This document shows, piece by piece, positions 44,241-53,920 of a stretch of 64,000 nucleotides of DNA. The notes under the pieces were generated by a model. That model had not been told where the DNA came from, did no database searches, and worked only from the letters and a program-made list of their open reading frames with translations. This DNA comes from Parvularculaceae bacterium. Its GTDB lineage: Bacteria; Pseudomonadota; Alphaproteobacteria; Caulobacterales; Parvularculaceae. Position 1 is the stretch's first letter, and the number at the start of each line of letters is the position of its first letter. The position numbers were made by a program, and so were the translations under genes. The DNA is taken from assembly GCA_021776475.1 (NCBI GenBank), contig JAJFFV010000005.1, positions 124,001 to 188,000 of the forward strand, written 5' to 3'.

Positions 44241-45176
44241 GTGGTTGACGAGACTATTCAATCTTCGGCAACACCTGACGCGCCAGCGCTGAGCTGGGTT
44301 GATGGGATGCCCGCATTCGTTCGGCCGTATCTGCGGTTAATGCGGGCTGACCGGCCAATTGGCACCTGGCTGTTGCTGATTCCCTGTTGGTGGGGCCTGA
44401 CTTTGGCGGCTCTGCAGACAGGCGGCGTCACTCCTTGGCAGTTTTTTTCTGACGCGATTTTATTTGGCATCGGCGCATTCGTGATGCGCGGCGCGGGCTG
44501 TGTTTATAACGATATTGTTGACCGAGATTTTGATGCACAAGTCGCCCGCACCGCAAACCGGCCTTTGCCGGCCGGCCACCTCAAAATCTGGCAGGCATGG
44601 GCATTGCTTTTAGGATTGAGCCTGATCGGTCTCGTGGTTTTGCTGCAGTTCAACCGGCCGACCATTTTCACCGGGCTTGCCGCCCTGATACTGGTTGCCG
44701 CCTATCCGTTCATGAAGCGGATCACTTGGTGGCCGCAAGCCTGGCTTGGTCTAACGTTTAACTGGGGGGCGCTTGTCAGCTGGACCGCCATCAGCGGATC
44801 GCTGGCGGCGCCCGCGATCTTGATTTATCTTGGCGGCATATTCTGGACCCTTGGCTATGACACGATTTACGCCCATCAAGACAAGGATGACGACGCCCTG
44901 ATCGGGGTAAAATCCACTGCGCTGCGGTTCAAGCAAAACACCAAAACCTGGCTGCTGATTTTCTACACTGGGATGATTTTTTTCATCTCGCTGGGCGGGT
45001 TGGTTGTCCAGCTTGGACATTGGTTTTATATCGGGCTTGCCGCACCGGTCTTGCACCTTGCCTGGCAAATATGGCGCCTTGATCAAGATGACAGCGATAT
45101 TTGCTTGGGCCTGTTCAAATCTAACCGCGAGACCGGACTAATGATTGTACTTGCGTTTCTGCTCGGTCATTTCTGA
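44241..45176 (+). CDS. ubiA: 4-hydroxybenzoate polyprenyltransferase
   Basis: 311 residues from a GTG with AAGGA upstream. About nine membrane helices. The two prenyl-diphosphate/Mg motifs are VYNDIVDRDFDAQVARTANR and YDTIYAHQDKDDDALIGVKS. It attaches the polyprenyl chain to 4-hydroxybenzoate in ubiquinone synthesis. Confidence 0.95.
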   Translation: MVDETIQSSATPDAPALSWVDGMPAFVRPYLRLMRADRPIGTWLLLIPCWWGLTLAALQTGGVTPWQFFSDAILFGIGAFVMRGAGCVYNDIVDRDFDAQVARTANRPLPAGHLKIWQAWALLLGLSLIGLVVLLQFNRPTIFTGLAALILVAAYPFMKRITWWPQAWLGLTFNWGALVSWTAISGSLAAPAILIYLGGIFWTLGYDTIYAHQDKDDDALIGVKSTALRFKQNTKTWLLIFYTGMIFFISLGGLVVQLGHWFYIGLAAPVLHLAWQIWRLDQDDSDICLGLFKSNRETGLMIVLAFLLGHF

Positions 45177-45267
45177 TATTCGCGGAGCCTGCTTCACGCC
45201 TGCGCGAGAGATGTTTCGCCAGCTGCTAAAGTACCCTATCTTAATTATTCCAACCTTGGAGGAGAAC

Positions 45268-45777
45268 ATGAGCAAAATGAGCAGACGTGGATTTTTGGGC
45301 GGAATTCTTGGCGCGTCGGCAGCGACCGGCGCCAGGGCAAAAGACGGCGAACCCGACCGCGACGCAATTCCGGATTATGACAAATGGCAGCTTTCCGAGG
45401 CCGAATGGAAACAGCGCCTGACACCAGAACAATTCCGGGTTCTGCGCAAGGAAGATACCGAACGTCCCGGCTCATCCGCGCTCAATGATGAGAAACGAGC
45501 TGGTGTTTTTGCCTGCGCCGGATGCGAACTGCCGCTGTTTGATGCGAGCACGAAATATGAATCCGGCACCGGCTGGCCATCTTTTTTCAACTATCTGCCG
45601 TACAGTCTCGGGTTCAAAACCGATTTCAAGCTGGTCTATCCGCGTAAGGAATATCATTGCGCCCGCTGCGGTGGCCACCAGGGTCACGAATTCCCCGATG
45701 GTCCGCTGGATGAAACCGGCAAACGCTATTGCAACAACGGCATCGCGCTGCTGTTCACGCCCGCCAAAGACGCCTGA
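45268..45777 (+). CDS. msrB: Peptide-methionine (R)-S-oxide reductase with Tat-like leader
   Basis: 169 residues from the ATG at 45268 (GGAGGAGAAC). A twin-arginine leader, MSRRGFLGGILGASAATGARA, precedes the MsrB fold. Zinc cysteines are CAGC and CARC; GTGWPSFF and HQGHEFPDG are conserved. The catalytic cysteine lies in KRYCNNGIAL, where Gly replaces the usual Ser. It reduces methionine-R-sulfoxide, probably in the periplasm. Confidence 0.93.
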   Translation: MSKMSRRGFLGGILGASAATGARAKDGEPDRDAIPDYDKWQLSEAEWKQRLTPEQFRVLRKEDTERPGSSALNDEKRAGVFACAGCELPLFDASTKYESGTGWPSFFNYLPYSLGFKTDFKLVYPRKEYHCARCGGHQGHEFPDGPLDETGKRYCNNGIALLFTPAKDA

Positions 45778-45834
45778 GATATTTTTTTGCTGACACTGCC
45801 ACGGTTTAGACCGCTTGCGGTGTCGGCCATCCTC

Positions 45835-45852
45835 TGTCGCAGATGTGCGACA
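45835..45852. terminator. Hairpin between convergent msrB and methyltransferase genes
   Basis: TGTCGCA-GATG-TGCGACA is a perfect seven-base stem in the 153-base convergent gap. No T-run follows on either side, so termination is only suggested. Confidence 0.4.
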
Positions 45853-45930
45853 CTCAGCCATCTGGGTGATGACTATTGTTAACGCCCCACCGGCGAACGA
45901 CAAGCCGTGATCGGCGAGGAAAGCCCACTT

Positions 45931-47010
45931 TCAGACTTTCCGGAACGCCGTCACCTTGGTCAGGAAACCCCATTTGTCATGCTCAGGCTTCAGCCCAACC
46001 TCGCCGAACAGCTCGGCCAGATCTTCACGGCAGTAGCTGTCGTAATAAGGCTCATGAACGGCCCGCGGAAAGCTTTCGAGCAAGATGTCAACGCCTTCAT
46101 TATCGCCATACTGAATAGTATCAAGGTGCAAATAAAGCCCGCCCGGTTTGAGGACACGGGTGATTTCAGCTGCAACCTCGCGGCGCACTTTCGGCGGTAG
46201 TTCGCGGAACAGGTAGACTGTCATCAAAAAATCGGCGCTGTTGTCGGCGAGTGGTATTTCCTCTGCCTGGCCTTCAATGAACTGAACGCCGGACCAATGC
46301 TTCAGATTTTTTTGCGCTTCTTTAAGGTAGTCCGGAGACAGATCAATCGCGATGGCAGGCATCTCGCCAAAATTGTCTTTTATGTGGGTGAGCAATCTGC
46401 CAGTACCGCAGGCGAGATCAACAAATATGGTCTGGCTCTCCGCCTGCCCCGTCGCCTTCAGGCGTACAAGTTCGTCGCGGATGAACGGCAAAGCCTGCCG
46501 GCGCATGGCATCGGCGGCGCCGGTGAACAGGGCCTCGACCTGCATGTCATAGACGCGAGCTGAATCTTCCGACAACCATCCGCCGCTTTGATAATGGAAA
46601 TTCTGCAGGTAGTAGCGCGGATATTTTTTTCGAGTTTCTTCGTCGAGAATTTCTGAATGACCGCCCTCACGATGGGCCCGGCGGCTCACGGCTTCGGCCT
46701 CTTTCATGTATTGGCGGCTACCCGCGAACATTTTCCCGAGATTGGGCAGGCGACGCATATCGTGCGGCAATTTGTAGGCGCCCGCCTCAATCATATGCCA
46801 TTCGTCGCGGAACAACTGGCGAAATGATGAGATCAGATCCTCGCGGTCATAGGCGCCAAACCTGCTCGCTGGGGGCACTTCGCCTGGCGGGGTTATTGAC
46901 CCGACCGTGTGGCGGCCGGCAAAATAATGCAATGAATACCAGCCGATGCGCGCGGCCTGTGACATGCTGTAGGCGACGCGCCTGGCTCCGTTTTCGATCG
47001 GATTGCTCAT
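45931..47010 (-). CDS. Class I SAM-dependent methyltransferase, unknown substrate
   Basis: 359 residues. The Rossmann motif I is IFVDLACGTGRLLTHI at about 185, followed by AIDLSPDYLKEAQKNL and the ubiE-like LFRELPPKVRREVAAEITRV. The first 170 residues (RIGWYSLHYFAGRHT, IEAGAYKLPHD) are conserved in a proteobacterial subgroup but not assignable to a reaction. It starts two bases after the stop of the RNA methyltransferase gene. Confidence 0.85.
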   Translation of the reverse strand: MSNPIENGARRVAYSMSQAARIGWYSLHYFAGRHTVGSITPPGEVPPASRFGAYDREDLISSFRQLFRDEWHMIEAGAYKLPHDMRRLPNLGKMFAGSRQYMKEAEAVSRRAHREGGHSEILDEETRKKYPRYYLQNFHYQSGGWLSEDSARVYDMQVEALFTGAADAMRRQALPFIRDELVRLKATGQAESQTIFVDLACGTGRLLTHIKDNFGEMPAIAIDLSPDYLKEAQKNLKHWSGVQFIEGQAEEIPLADNSADFLMTVYLFRELPPKVRREVAAEITRVLKPGGLYLHLDTIQYGDNEGVDILLESFPRAVHEPYYDSYCREDLAELFGEVGLKPEHDKWGFLTKVTAFRKV

Positions 47011-47012
47011 CT

Positions 47013-48350
47013 TTAGGCCTCCCGCCGGAAAATGCCGGCAAGCTCAATATGGGGTGAAAACAGAAACTGGTCCACTGGTCGAACGGTTTCGAATGTGTAA
47101 CCGCCATCGACCAAGGCTCGTGCATCTCGGGCGAAGCTCTTCGGGTTACAGGAGATCGAGACAACAAGGGGGACGCTGCTTTTTGCCAATTGTGCGGCCT
47201 GCGCCTGCGCGCCGGCACGGGGTGGATCCATGATGACCACATCGAAATTTTTAAGTTCGGGTGGCATCAGCGGTTGCCGGTAAAGGTCACGGGTTTCCGC
47301 CGTGACCGTTTTAATTGCCGGGCCTTGATGGGCGCGCGCGATGGCAGCACCGGCTGTTGCGTCTGCCTCAACCGCATGGACGGATGCGTGCTGCGCCGCA
47401 GCAAAGGTGAGGGTGCCGCAGCCGGAAAAAAGGTCGGTGATCTTGAATGCGCCGCGGACAGCGTTGCTGACAATTTCCTGCAATGCCTGTTCGCCTTCTT
47501 TTGTCGCCTGCAGGAACCCACGCGGCGGCAACGCCACCCGCGTGCCGGCGAATTCTGCCAACACATCCTGTTTTTGCCAGAACGGAGCGCTATTGATTGT
47601 CAGCCTGATGATGTTGCTGTCTTTGAGAAGCGCGACAACTGTTTCACGCTCGGTCAGCGTGAGTGTTCCTTCATCCAGGTCACCAGCAAGGTCGAGGTCG
47701 ATGCCGTTTGTCGCCAACGTGACATGGGCAGTGAGCGTTAACTCTGTTCGAGTATCGAAGAATGGCCGTGTGACGGTTGCGATCTCATCTTTTGCCGCGA
47801 AAACAGCCGGGTGCAGGACGTGGCACTCCTGCACCGGAATAATCTGCTGGCTTTGTCTCTTGTGAAAACCGATAAGGAGGTTGCCAGCGACTTTCTTTAG
47901 AGTGAATCCGGCCCGGCGGCGGCTTTGCACGGGCGAGTTGATCGTTGGCAAGATCTCTACGTGGTCAAAGCCCACATGCGCCAACGCGCGCTGTACAACG
48001 TCCTGCTTGAAGCGTGCATAATATGCCGGACCCAGATGTTGAAGCGCACAACCACCGCATTCGTCTGTTTCCGGCCCAAAATGGTGACACGCTGGCACGG
48101 TCCGGTCCGGTGACGGCTCGATCAATTCCAGCAGCCGCCCCTTCCTGCCCTGCACGGAGAGGTTTACCCGTTCGCCGGGCAACACATAGGGCACGTATAC
48201 CGCGGCCCCATTGATCTCAGCAACGCCATCGCCCTGCAGACCAAGGGAGGAGATCATTGCCTCAACTTCACGAACCACTGCTGGCTTGTTTTTTCGTGCA
48301 CGTCGTTTATTTCTGGTTGGTCGCACCAATGAAGAACTCCCTGTTGCCAT
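47013..48350 (-). CDS. RlmD/TrmA-family RNA (uracil-C5) methyltransferase
   Basis: 445 residues. A TRAM-like N-terminal domain (GLQGDGVAEINGAAVYVPYV) precedes the iron-sulfur cysteines CHHFGPETDECGGC. The catalytic half has FSGCGTLTFAAA, MDPPRAGAQ and the nucleophile in SISCNPKSFARD. It probably makes m5U in 23S rRNA. The start overlaps tlyA by 44 bases; a GTG at 48278 is an alternative. Confidence 0.93.
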   Translation of the reverse strand: MATGSSSLVRPTRNKRRARKNKPAVVREVEAMISSLGLQGDGVAEINGAAVYVPYVLPGERVNLSVQGRKGRLLELIEPSPDRTVPACHHFGPETDECGGCALQHLGPAYYARFKQDVVQRALAHVGFDHVEILPTINSPVQSRRRAGFTLKKVAGNLLIGFHKRQSQQIIPVQECHVLHPAVFAAKDEIATVTRPFFDTRTELTLTAHVTLATNGIDLDLAGDLDEGTLTLTERETVVALLKDSNIIRLTINSAPFWQKQDVLAEFAGTRVALPPRGFLQATKEGEQALQEIVSNAVRGAFKITDLFSGCGTLTFAAAQHASVHAVEADATAGAAIARAHQGPAIKTVTAETRDLYRQPLMPPELKNFDVVIMDPPRAGAQAQAAQLAKSSVPLVVSISCNPKSFARDARALVDGGYTFETVRPVDQFLFSPHIELAGIFRREA

Positions 48351-49038
48351 CGCCGCCAGTGATCGGGCTTTCTGTGTAACCGCTCACGGTCCAACCATTT
48401 GCGCGAAACCACGCTGTTATATCTTGCGCGACTGCATAAGAATTTTTGTAACTATCTTTGACCATACCTCCCTTGCCAATTTTGGCACGCCCGACTTCGA
48501 ACTGAGGTTTTATCAGCGCCAATAACCGGGCCCCTTTCACACAAAGCGCCATTGCCTGTGGCATGGCTTTCTTCAAGCTAATGAAACTGACGTCGCAAAC
48601 AAGAATCTCAATCGGATCAGGTATTAGTTGAGGTGACAGATCCTTTGAGTGCGTCTTTTCAAGATTGATGATCCGCGGGTCCTTCGCAAGGTCAGTGTGA
48701 AGCTGGCTGTGTCCAACATCAACAGCATAAATTTTAGCAGCCCCCGCACGAAGAAGAACGTCACTGAACCCACCCGTGGAGGCGCCCAGATCGAGACAGA
48801 TTTTTCCTTCTGGCTTAACGTCAAAGGTACCTATAGCCTTCGCCAGTTTTAACCCGCCGCGCGAAACATAATTGTGGACAACGCCGTCAATCCCAATTTC
48901 ATCTTCAAGAGTTACCGGTTTTGATGCTTTACTGGTGACCACGCCATTAACCAGTACCTTGCCCGCCTTGATTAAGGCCTGTGCCCGTGCGCGGCTATCG
49001 GCAAGGTTTTTTTCAACGAGGTAGATATCAAGGCGCAT
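48307..49038 (-). CDS. tlyA: TlyA-family rRNA 2'-O-methyltransferase/hemolysin
   Basis: 243 residues. An S4 RNA-binding domain at the start (MRLDIYLVEKNLADSRARAQ, LIKAGKVLVNG) is joined to an FtsJ-type methyltransferase (CLDLGASTGGFSDVLLRAGA, VCDVSFISL, ALIKPQFEVG). Family members modify 16S and 23S rRNA. In alphaproteobacteria it commonly follows dxs; here an AlkD-like gene lies between them. Confidence 0.94.
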   Translation of the reverse strand: MRLDIYLVEKNLADSRARAQALIKAGKVLVNGVVTSKASKPVTLEDEIGIDGVVHNYVSRGGLKLAKAIGTFDVKPEGKICLDLGASTGGFSDVLLRAGAAKIYAVDVGHSQLHTDLAKDPRIINLEKTHSKDLSPQLIPDPIEILVCDVSFISLKKAMPQAMALCVKGARLLALIKPQFEVGRAKIGKGGMVKDSYKNSYAVAQDITAWFRANGWTVSGYTESPITGGDGNREFFIGATNQK

Positions 49039-49236
49039 CAGGCGATCCCCTAAACTGATCTCACGTCCCTAACAAGCGATTGCAGATCAGCGCAGGTTCT
49101 GGACCCGATCATACCAGAAATCATTTGAGGGGGACATTACAGGTGGATCCTGAATGACCGCTGGACGGTTTTCAGGATGCCGACAGAAAATCCTCGCGGC
49201 TACTCTCGCAACCAAAACGCTGATCCCGGCCATTGC

Positions 49237-49941
49237 CTAAAGCCCGAGCTTCTTCTTCACGGTGTCACCGGTTAGGTGTTTCATAACATCCAGTGGCTCG
49301 CAGCTGTTGTCATCGCCGTAGTCGATATCGACCTTGCCGATAACTTTCGCGGCTTTAATCGCTGCTTTGTTGAGCTTCCTGTTACGAAAGCCGATCCCCA
49401 TCAAGGCCGAATTCATTGCTTCGCGCACCCACATGTCCTTCTCGCTGTGAACCGAGTCCTGGATACGCTGGATACATCCCAAAAAGAACTCGTCGCTTTG
49501 CGCCTTCTTACCCTTGTCCTTTGCGAACTCGTATATGAGACCCCATGCAGATCGACGGCGCGGCGCGTCAGTTGAACCCATCCATTCGCGGGCGAGTTCG
49601 AATGCAAAAGACGTCTTGGGCAGGGTCGCCCCGCATGTTGCAAAGACATGCGCCAGATAGCCCGCTTCGAGATTGTCCACCTGCTCTTCTGCGCGCTCAC
49701 GGGTCAGTTGCTTCGGATCGTCGATTAGTAGGGCGACAACCTTGGCGTCATAGACATTGCTCGCCCATAGCTGCCGGGCGAGTTTGTGATCACGCCCAAT
49801 AGTCTTTGCCAACTTGCGCAGCTGCGTCAGGCCGATTCCAAAACTCTTCAACTTTGGCGTGGTCTTGCTTTTATTCCAGTTGGCAATGCCGCGATTGTTC
49901 TGGTTTTCCCTTAGCAGCGCCATGACTTCTGTTTTGTTCAT
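49237..49941 (-). CDS. AlkD-like DNA alkylation repair protein
   Basis: 234 residues from the ATG at 49941 (GCGAGGAGACGCC). All-helical HEAT-like repeats with LKSFGIGLTQLRKLAKTIGRDHKLARQLW (in two parts) and DMWVREAMNSALMGIG. AlkD enzymes remove bulky N3/N7-alkyl purines without base flipping. It sits between dxs and tlyA, with 198 non-coding bases on the tlyA side. Confidence 0.88.
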   Translation of the reverse strand: MNKTEVMALLRENQNNRGIANWNKSKTTPKLKSFGIGLTQLRKLAKTIGRDHKLARQLWASNVYDAKVVALLIDDPKQLTRERAEEQVDNLEAGYLAHVFATCGATLPKTSFAFELAREWMGSTDAPRRRSAWGLIYEFAKDKGKKAQSDEFFLGCIQRIQDSVHSEKDMWVREAMNSALMGIGFRNRKLNKAAIKAAKVIGKVDIDYGDDNSCEPLDVMKHLTGDTVKKKLGL

Positions 49942-50023
49942 GGCGTCTCCTCGCCAAAAAAGGGGTCTGAACGCGACAATATTTCTGCCCTGCAGGTGGA
50001 ACAACTAAGCTTTCCAACGTGTG

Positions 50024-51943
50024 TTATGCCCGCAGATCACCGCCCTGTGCCTGTAACTCGACACCGAGCGCGTCGGTGACGGCTTTGGCTATTTGTGGTG
50101 CGTTCAAGCATGCCTGCTCATACATCCGGGCCGGACTGGCCTGATCCTGAAAAACGTCCGGCAATGTCAGTGTGCGGATTTTGACACCGCCATCAAGCAA
50201 GCCTTCATCTGACAGAAAGTGCAGGACAAAGGCACCAAAACCGCCGCGTGAGCCTTCTTCGACCGTCACAACGACCTCATGATGGGCAACAAGTTGTTTG
50301 ATCAGGCCGTGATCAAGCGGCTTTGCAAATCTTGCGTCAGCAATGGTGGTGGAGAGGCCCTGCGCTGCCAGGATATCTGCGGCACGATGGCACTCTGCAA
50401 GACGGCCACCGAGGCTCAACAGCGCAACACTGGTCCCTTCACGGACGATCCGGCCTATGCCGAACTCCAGGAATTGCGGCTTGTCCGGCATTTCGAGACC
50501 GACACCTTCTCCGCGTGGGAAGCGAAACGCGATCGGCCCTTCATCATAAAGCGCCGCGGTATGTGTCATGTGAACAAGTTCAGCTTCATCACCTGCCGCC
50601 ATGATGACCATGCCCGGCAGGCAACCGAGATAGGCAAGATCGAAAGCGCCAGCATGGGTCGCACCATCCGCGCCGACAAGGCCTGCCCTGTCCATCGGGA
50701 AGCGCACAGGCAGGCGCTGCAAGGCGACATCATGGACAACAGAATCATAGGCGCGTTGCAGGAAGGTCGAGTAAATCGCGGCGAATGGTTTCATCCCCTC
50801 AGCGGCCAGGCCCGCGGCAAAGGTTACCGCGTGCTGCTCGGCGATGCCGACATCAAAGGTACGGTCCGGGAATTCATTCATGAATTTGTCGATGCCGGTG
50901 CCGCCCGGCATTGCGGCGGTGATGCCGATTATCTTCTCGTCCCTCTTTGCTTCTTCTATCAGCTGATTGCCAAAAACGGATGTGTAGGACGGGGCGTTGC
51001 TCTTTGCCTTGTGCTGTTTGCCTGAGATTACATCAAATTTGGCAACACCGTGATATTTGTCCGCAGACGTCTCAGCCGGGGCGTAACCTTTGCCCTTTTG
51101 CGTCACTACATGGACAAGCACAGGGCCGTTATCGAGGTCACGAACATTCTCAAGGACCGGGATCAAATGGTTCATGTCATGACCGTCAATCGGGCCGACA
51201 TAATAAAAGCCAAGTTCTTCAAACATGGTGCCACCCGTGACCATGCCGCGCGAAAACTCTTCCGCTTTCGCCGCTTTGTTATAAAGCGCCTTTGGCAGTT
51301 TCTTGACCAGCTGTTTGGCGAAATTACGGAAGCCGTGATAAACGCCCGACGATGTGATCCGCGCGAGATAAGCGCTCATAGCGCCAACCGGCGGGGCAAT
51401 TGACATGTCATTGTCGTTCAAAATAACGATCAGTTTCTTGTCGAGATGGCCAGCGTTATTCATCGCTTCATAGGCCATGCCGGCGGACATGGAACCGTCG
51501 CCGATTACGGCGATGACATTGTTGTCGTCCCCGCGAATATCGCGCGCGACCGCCATGCCGACAGCTGATGAAATCGAGGTTGCGGCATGGGCTGCGCCGA
51601 ACGGGTCATATTCGCTTTCACTGCGTTTGGTAAATCCTGATAGACCTTCTTCCTGACGCAATGTGCGGATGCGCTCTCGCCGGCCAGTGAGAATTTTGTG
51701 TGGATAGCATTGGTGCCCCACATCCCAGATCAGTTTATCCCGCGGCGTGTCAAACAGATAATGCAAGGCGACCGTGAGCTCGACGACGCCGAGGCCTGCC
51801 CCCAAGTGACCGCCGGTCTCCGAGACCGCGTCGATCACCTCGTCGCGCAACTCATCGGCCAATTGGCGCAACTGCCCGGTGTCCAGTTTGCGTAAATCTT
51901 CAGGGTAAGTGACCTGGTCCAAAAGGGGGGTGTTTACAGCCAT
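50024..51943 (-). CDS. dxs: 1-deoxy-D-xylulose-5-phosphate synthase
   Basis: 639 residues from the ATG at 51943; an in-frame upstream extension has no family match. TPP-binding blocks: [37 protein letters not shown] and [19 protein letters not shown]. The transketolase-like glutamate is in [17 protein letters not shown]. It condenses pyruvate and glyceraldehyde-3-phosphate for isoprenoids, including the ubiquinone tail. It follows xseB by 138 bases. Confidence 0.97.
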   Translation of the reverse strand: MAVNTPLLDQVTYPEDLRKLDTGQLRQLADELRDEVIDAVSETGGHLGAGLGVVELTVALHYLFDTPRDKLIWDVGHQCYPHKILTGRRERIRTLRQEEGLSGFTKRSESEYDPFGAAHAATSISSAVGMAVARDIRGDDNNVIAVIGDGSMSAGMAYEAMNNAGHLDKKLIVILNDNDMSIAPPVGAMSAYLARITSSGVYHGFRNFAKQLVKKLPKALYNKAAKAEEFSRGMVTGGTMFEELGFYYVGPIDGHDMNHLIPVLENVRDLDNGPVLVHVVTQKGKGYAPAETSADKYHGVAKFDVISGKQHKAKSNAPSYTSVFGNQLIEEAKRDEKIIGITAAMPGGTGIDKFMNEFPDRTFDVGIAEQHAVTFAAGLAAEGMKPFAAIYSTFLQRAYDSVVHDVALQRLPVRFPMDRAGLVGADGATHAGAFDLAYLGCLPGMVIMAAGDEAELVHMTHTAALYDEGPIAFRFPRGEGVGLEMPDKPQFLEFGIGRIVREGTSVALLSLGGRLAECHRAADILAAQGLSTTIADARFAKPLDHGLIKQLVAHHEVVVTVEEGSRGGFGAFVLHFLSDEGLLDGGVKIRTLTLPDVFQDQASPARMYEQACLNAPQIAKAVTDALGVELQAQGGDLRA

Positions 51944-52081
51944 ACGGGTACTCTTTGGTTGCGGTGCATATTTGTGAAGTTTCGTCCCACGCGTTCGCGG
52001 CAGGATAATGACACGCGCGCGATAACACAATGATATCTATGACATTTGGGAGGCAGCGCGGGTGCCGGCAAATCATTGTGA

Positions 52082-52324
52082 TCAGTCAAATCGCGCCGGC
52101 TCAGCTTTCGGCGTACCGTTTTCATCAAGGATGATTTTCTCGACCTTCTCGCGCGCGGCCTTGAGGCGAGCCTCACAATGAGCTTTCAGCGCCGCGCCGC
52201 GTTCATAAAGTGAGATAGAATCCTCCAACGCGGCATCGCCATTCTCAAGCTTCTGGACGATTTCCTCGAGTTCCTTGAGGGCATCTTCGAACGATTTCTT
52301 GGCGACATCCTTGTGATCAGCCAT
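52082..52324 (-). CDS. xseB: Exodeoxyribonuclease VII small subunit
   Basis: 80 residues with the family block FEDALKELEEIVQKLENGDA, then LEDSISLYERG. It pairs with XseA (not in the window) to degrade single-stranded DNA. It lies 15 bases after the histidine phosphatase stop, in a deacetylase-xseB-dxs order that is frequent in alphaproteobacteria. Confidence 0.96.
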   Translation of the reverse strand: MADHKDVAKKSFEDALKELEEIVQKLENGDAALEDSISLYERGAALKAHCEARLKAAREKVEKIILDENGTPKAEPARFD

Positions 52325-52339
52325 GCCTGTTCCTTCTTG

Positions 52340-52963
52340 TTATTCAGCCGCTTCCGCTGCCGGTTGCTGCGGGGTCACGATTTCCATCGCTGGCAATTTG
52401 TAGGCACGCCACGACCAATAGTTGTTTTGGCCGTCACGCGCGACCCGTTTCCAACCCCGATTCTTGCGCATATGCCGGTCGATCATCCAGTTGAGATACC
52501 CATGAGCGCAAAGCACAACATCGCCCTCAGCTGCCAATTCGGTCAGCTTATCGGCGATAACCGAAACACGCCGCCAAGTCGCAAGATGGTTCTCGGTCTT
52601 GCCCGGTGCGAAGCCGAGGAACCAGAAACTGCGCGAAATCACGCCCCAAGTGCCAGGTTTCAGCTTGATGAACGGGACCGGTGGCGGCGGGAGAGGCGCT
52701 TCGATATAGAGCACATCCTGCCGCACGGTCCGCGTTTCATCCGTTATCATCCCGGCGGTTTCAATCGCCCGTGGCAGGGTTGAGCAAATCACATGGGTCG
52801 CGGTTTGCCCGGCCTCAATCAGTGATGCAGGGGGCTTTTCATCCGGGTGCAGGCCGCTCTCATCATATCGCGCCCACCAGTCGCCATATTCGCGAGCGCT
52901 AAGGCGAACTTCTCGGGACAAATTGGGCATCCCGTGCCGTGCTGTCATAATTCTGCCAACCAT
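52340..52963 (-). CDS. Histidine phosphatase superfamily protein
   Basis: 207 residues from the ATG at 52963; a GTG at 52972 is possible. The phospho-histidine motif is TARHGMPN near the start (RHG). The second histidine is in VVLCAHGYLNWMIDRH and a conserved arginine in STLPRAIETA. Phosphatase or mutase activity on an unknown substrate. Inserted between the deacetylase and xseB genes. Confidence 0.88.
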   Translation of the reverse strand: MVGRIMTARHGMPNLSREVRLSAREYGDWWARYDESGLHPDEKPPASLIEAGQTATHVICSTLPRAIETAGMITDETRTVRQDVLYIEAPLPPPPVPFIKLKPGTWGVISRSFWFLGFAPGKTENHLATWRRVSVIADKLTELAAEGDVVLCAHGYLNWMIDRHMRKNRGWKRVARDGQNNYWSWRAYKLPAMEIVTPQQPAAEAAE

Positions 52964-52987
52964 CGGGCACACGAGTTAACCGATTTA

Positions 52988-53920
52988 TCAGAGGCTGGCG
53001 AGGGCTTTCACATGGACGGCGGCACTTTTTGCCAATGCATCAAGGTCGTATCCGCCTTCCAGAAACGAGACGATGCGGCCGCCGCATTTATCCTGGGCAA
53101 CTGCCATGATTTCATTCGTAACCCAGGCGAAGTCGTCTTCGGTGAGACGAAGCCCGCCAAGCGGGTCCGCATCATGCGCGTCAAAACCAGCTGAAATGAT
53201 GATGAAATCAGGGTCGAAATCGCTGAGGGCGGGGAGTAGATTGTTGCCCCAGGCACGGCGAAATGCATCACCGCCCTCTCCGCTCGCCAAAGGCGTGTTG
53301 ACGATCTGACCATATGTCCCGGTTTCCTGTTCACGGCCCGTACCGGGATATTGCGGCCATTCATGGGACGACGCGAAGAATGCGTTCTCCCGATCCCAGA
53401 AAATCGCCTGGGTGCCGTTGCCGTGATGGACATCGAAATCAACCACGGCGACGCGCTTGCAATTATGGGCGTCTTGCGCGTGCAAGGCGGTGATCGCAGC
53501 TGAATTAAAGACGCAAAAACCCATCGCCTTGTCCTGTTCGGCGTGGTGACCGGGCGGTCTTGCAGCGACAAAGGCGTTCGCCGCTGTGCCAGACATAATT
53601 GCGTCAACAGCTACGACCCCGGCGCCCGCTGCCCGGCGGCTCGCGGACAGAGTGTGTGCACCCATCCATGTGTCGGGATCGAGTTGGATGGTGCAATCGC
53701 CTTCCGGGGCTGCGGCACGAACCGCCTTGATCAAACTGTCAGGATGCGCCAGCGCGACGCGGTCCCAGGCAACTTCCGGCGGACTGCATTTTTCCAGCGC
53801 ATCGAATTCCGGCGTCGAGAGTTCCTGCAAGACACGGGCGTAACGTGTCCGGCTTTCAGGATGGCCTTGCGGTGTTTCGTGCAATCCAAAATCATCATGA
53901 GTGTAGAAAAGTGTGGTCAT
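52988..53920 (-). CDS. Histone-deacetylase-like amidohydrolase
   Basis: 310 residues from the ATG at 53920. Zinc/charge-relay blocks: ARPPGHHAEQDKAMGFCVFN, VAVVDFDVHHGNGTQ, ISAGFDAHDADPLGG and the catalytic tyrosine in LEGGYDLDAL. Bacterial members act on acetylpolyamines, acetoin-related or unknown acetyl compounds. The start overlaps the phosphoesterase stop by four bases (ATGA). Confidence 0.94.
   Translation of the reverse strand: MTTLFYTHDDFGLHETPQGHPESRTRYARVLQELSTPEFDALEKCSPPEVAWDRVALAHPDSLIKAVRAAAPEGDCTIQLDPDTWMGAHTLSASRRAAGAGVVAVDAIMSGTAANAFVAARPPGHHAEQDKAMGFCVFNSAAITALHAQDAHNCKRVAVVDFDVHHGNGTQAIFWDRENAFFASSHEWPQYPGTGREQETGTYGQIVNTPLASGEGGDAFRRAWGNNLLPALSDFDPDFIIISAGFDAHDADPLGGLRLTEDDFAWVTNEIMAVAQDKCGGRIVSFLEGGYDLDALAKSAAVHVKALASL

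Noticed and set aside
50279-51025. 248-codon open frame antisense to dxs
   Set aside because: Opposite strand of a highly conserved enzyme, with low-complexity composition unlike a real protein.
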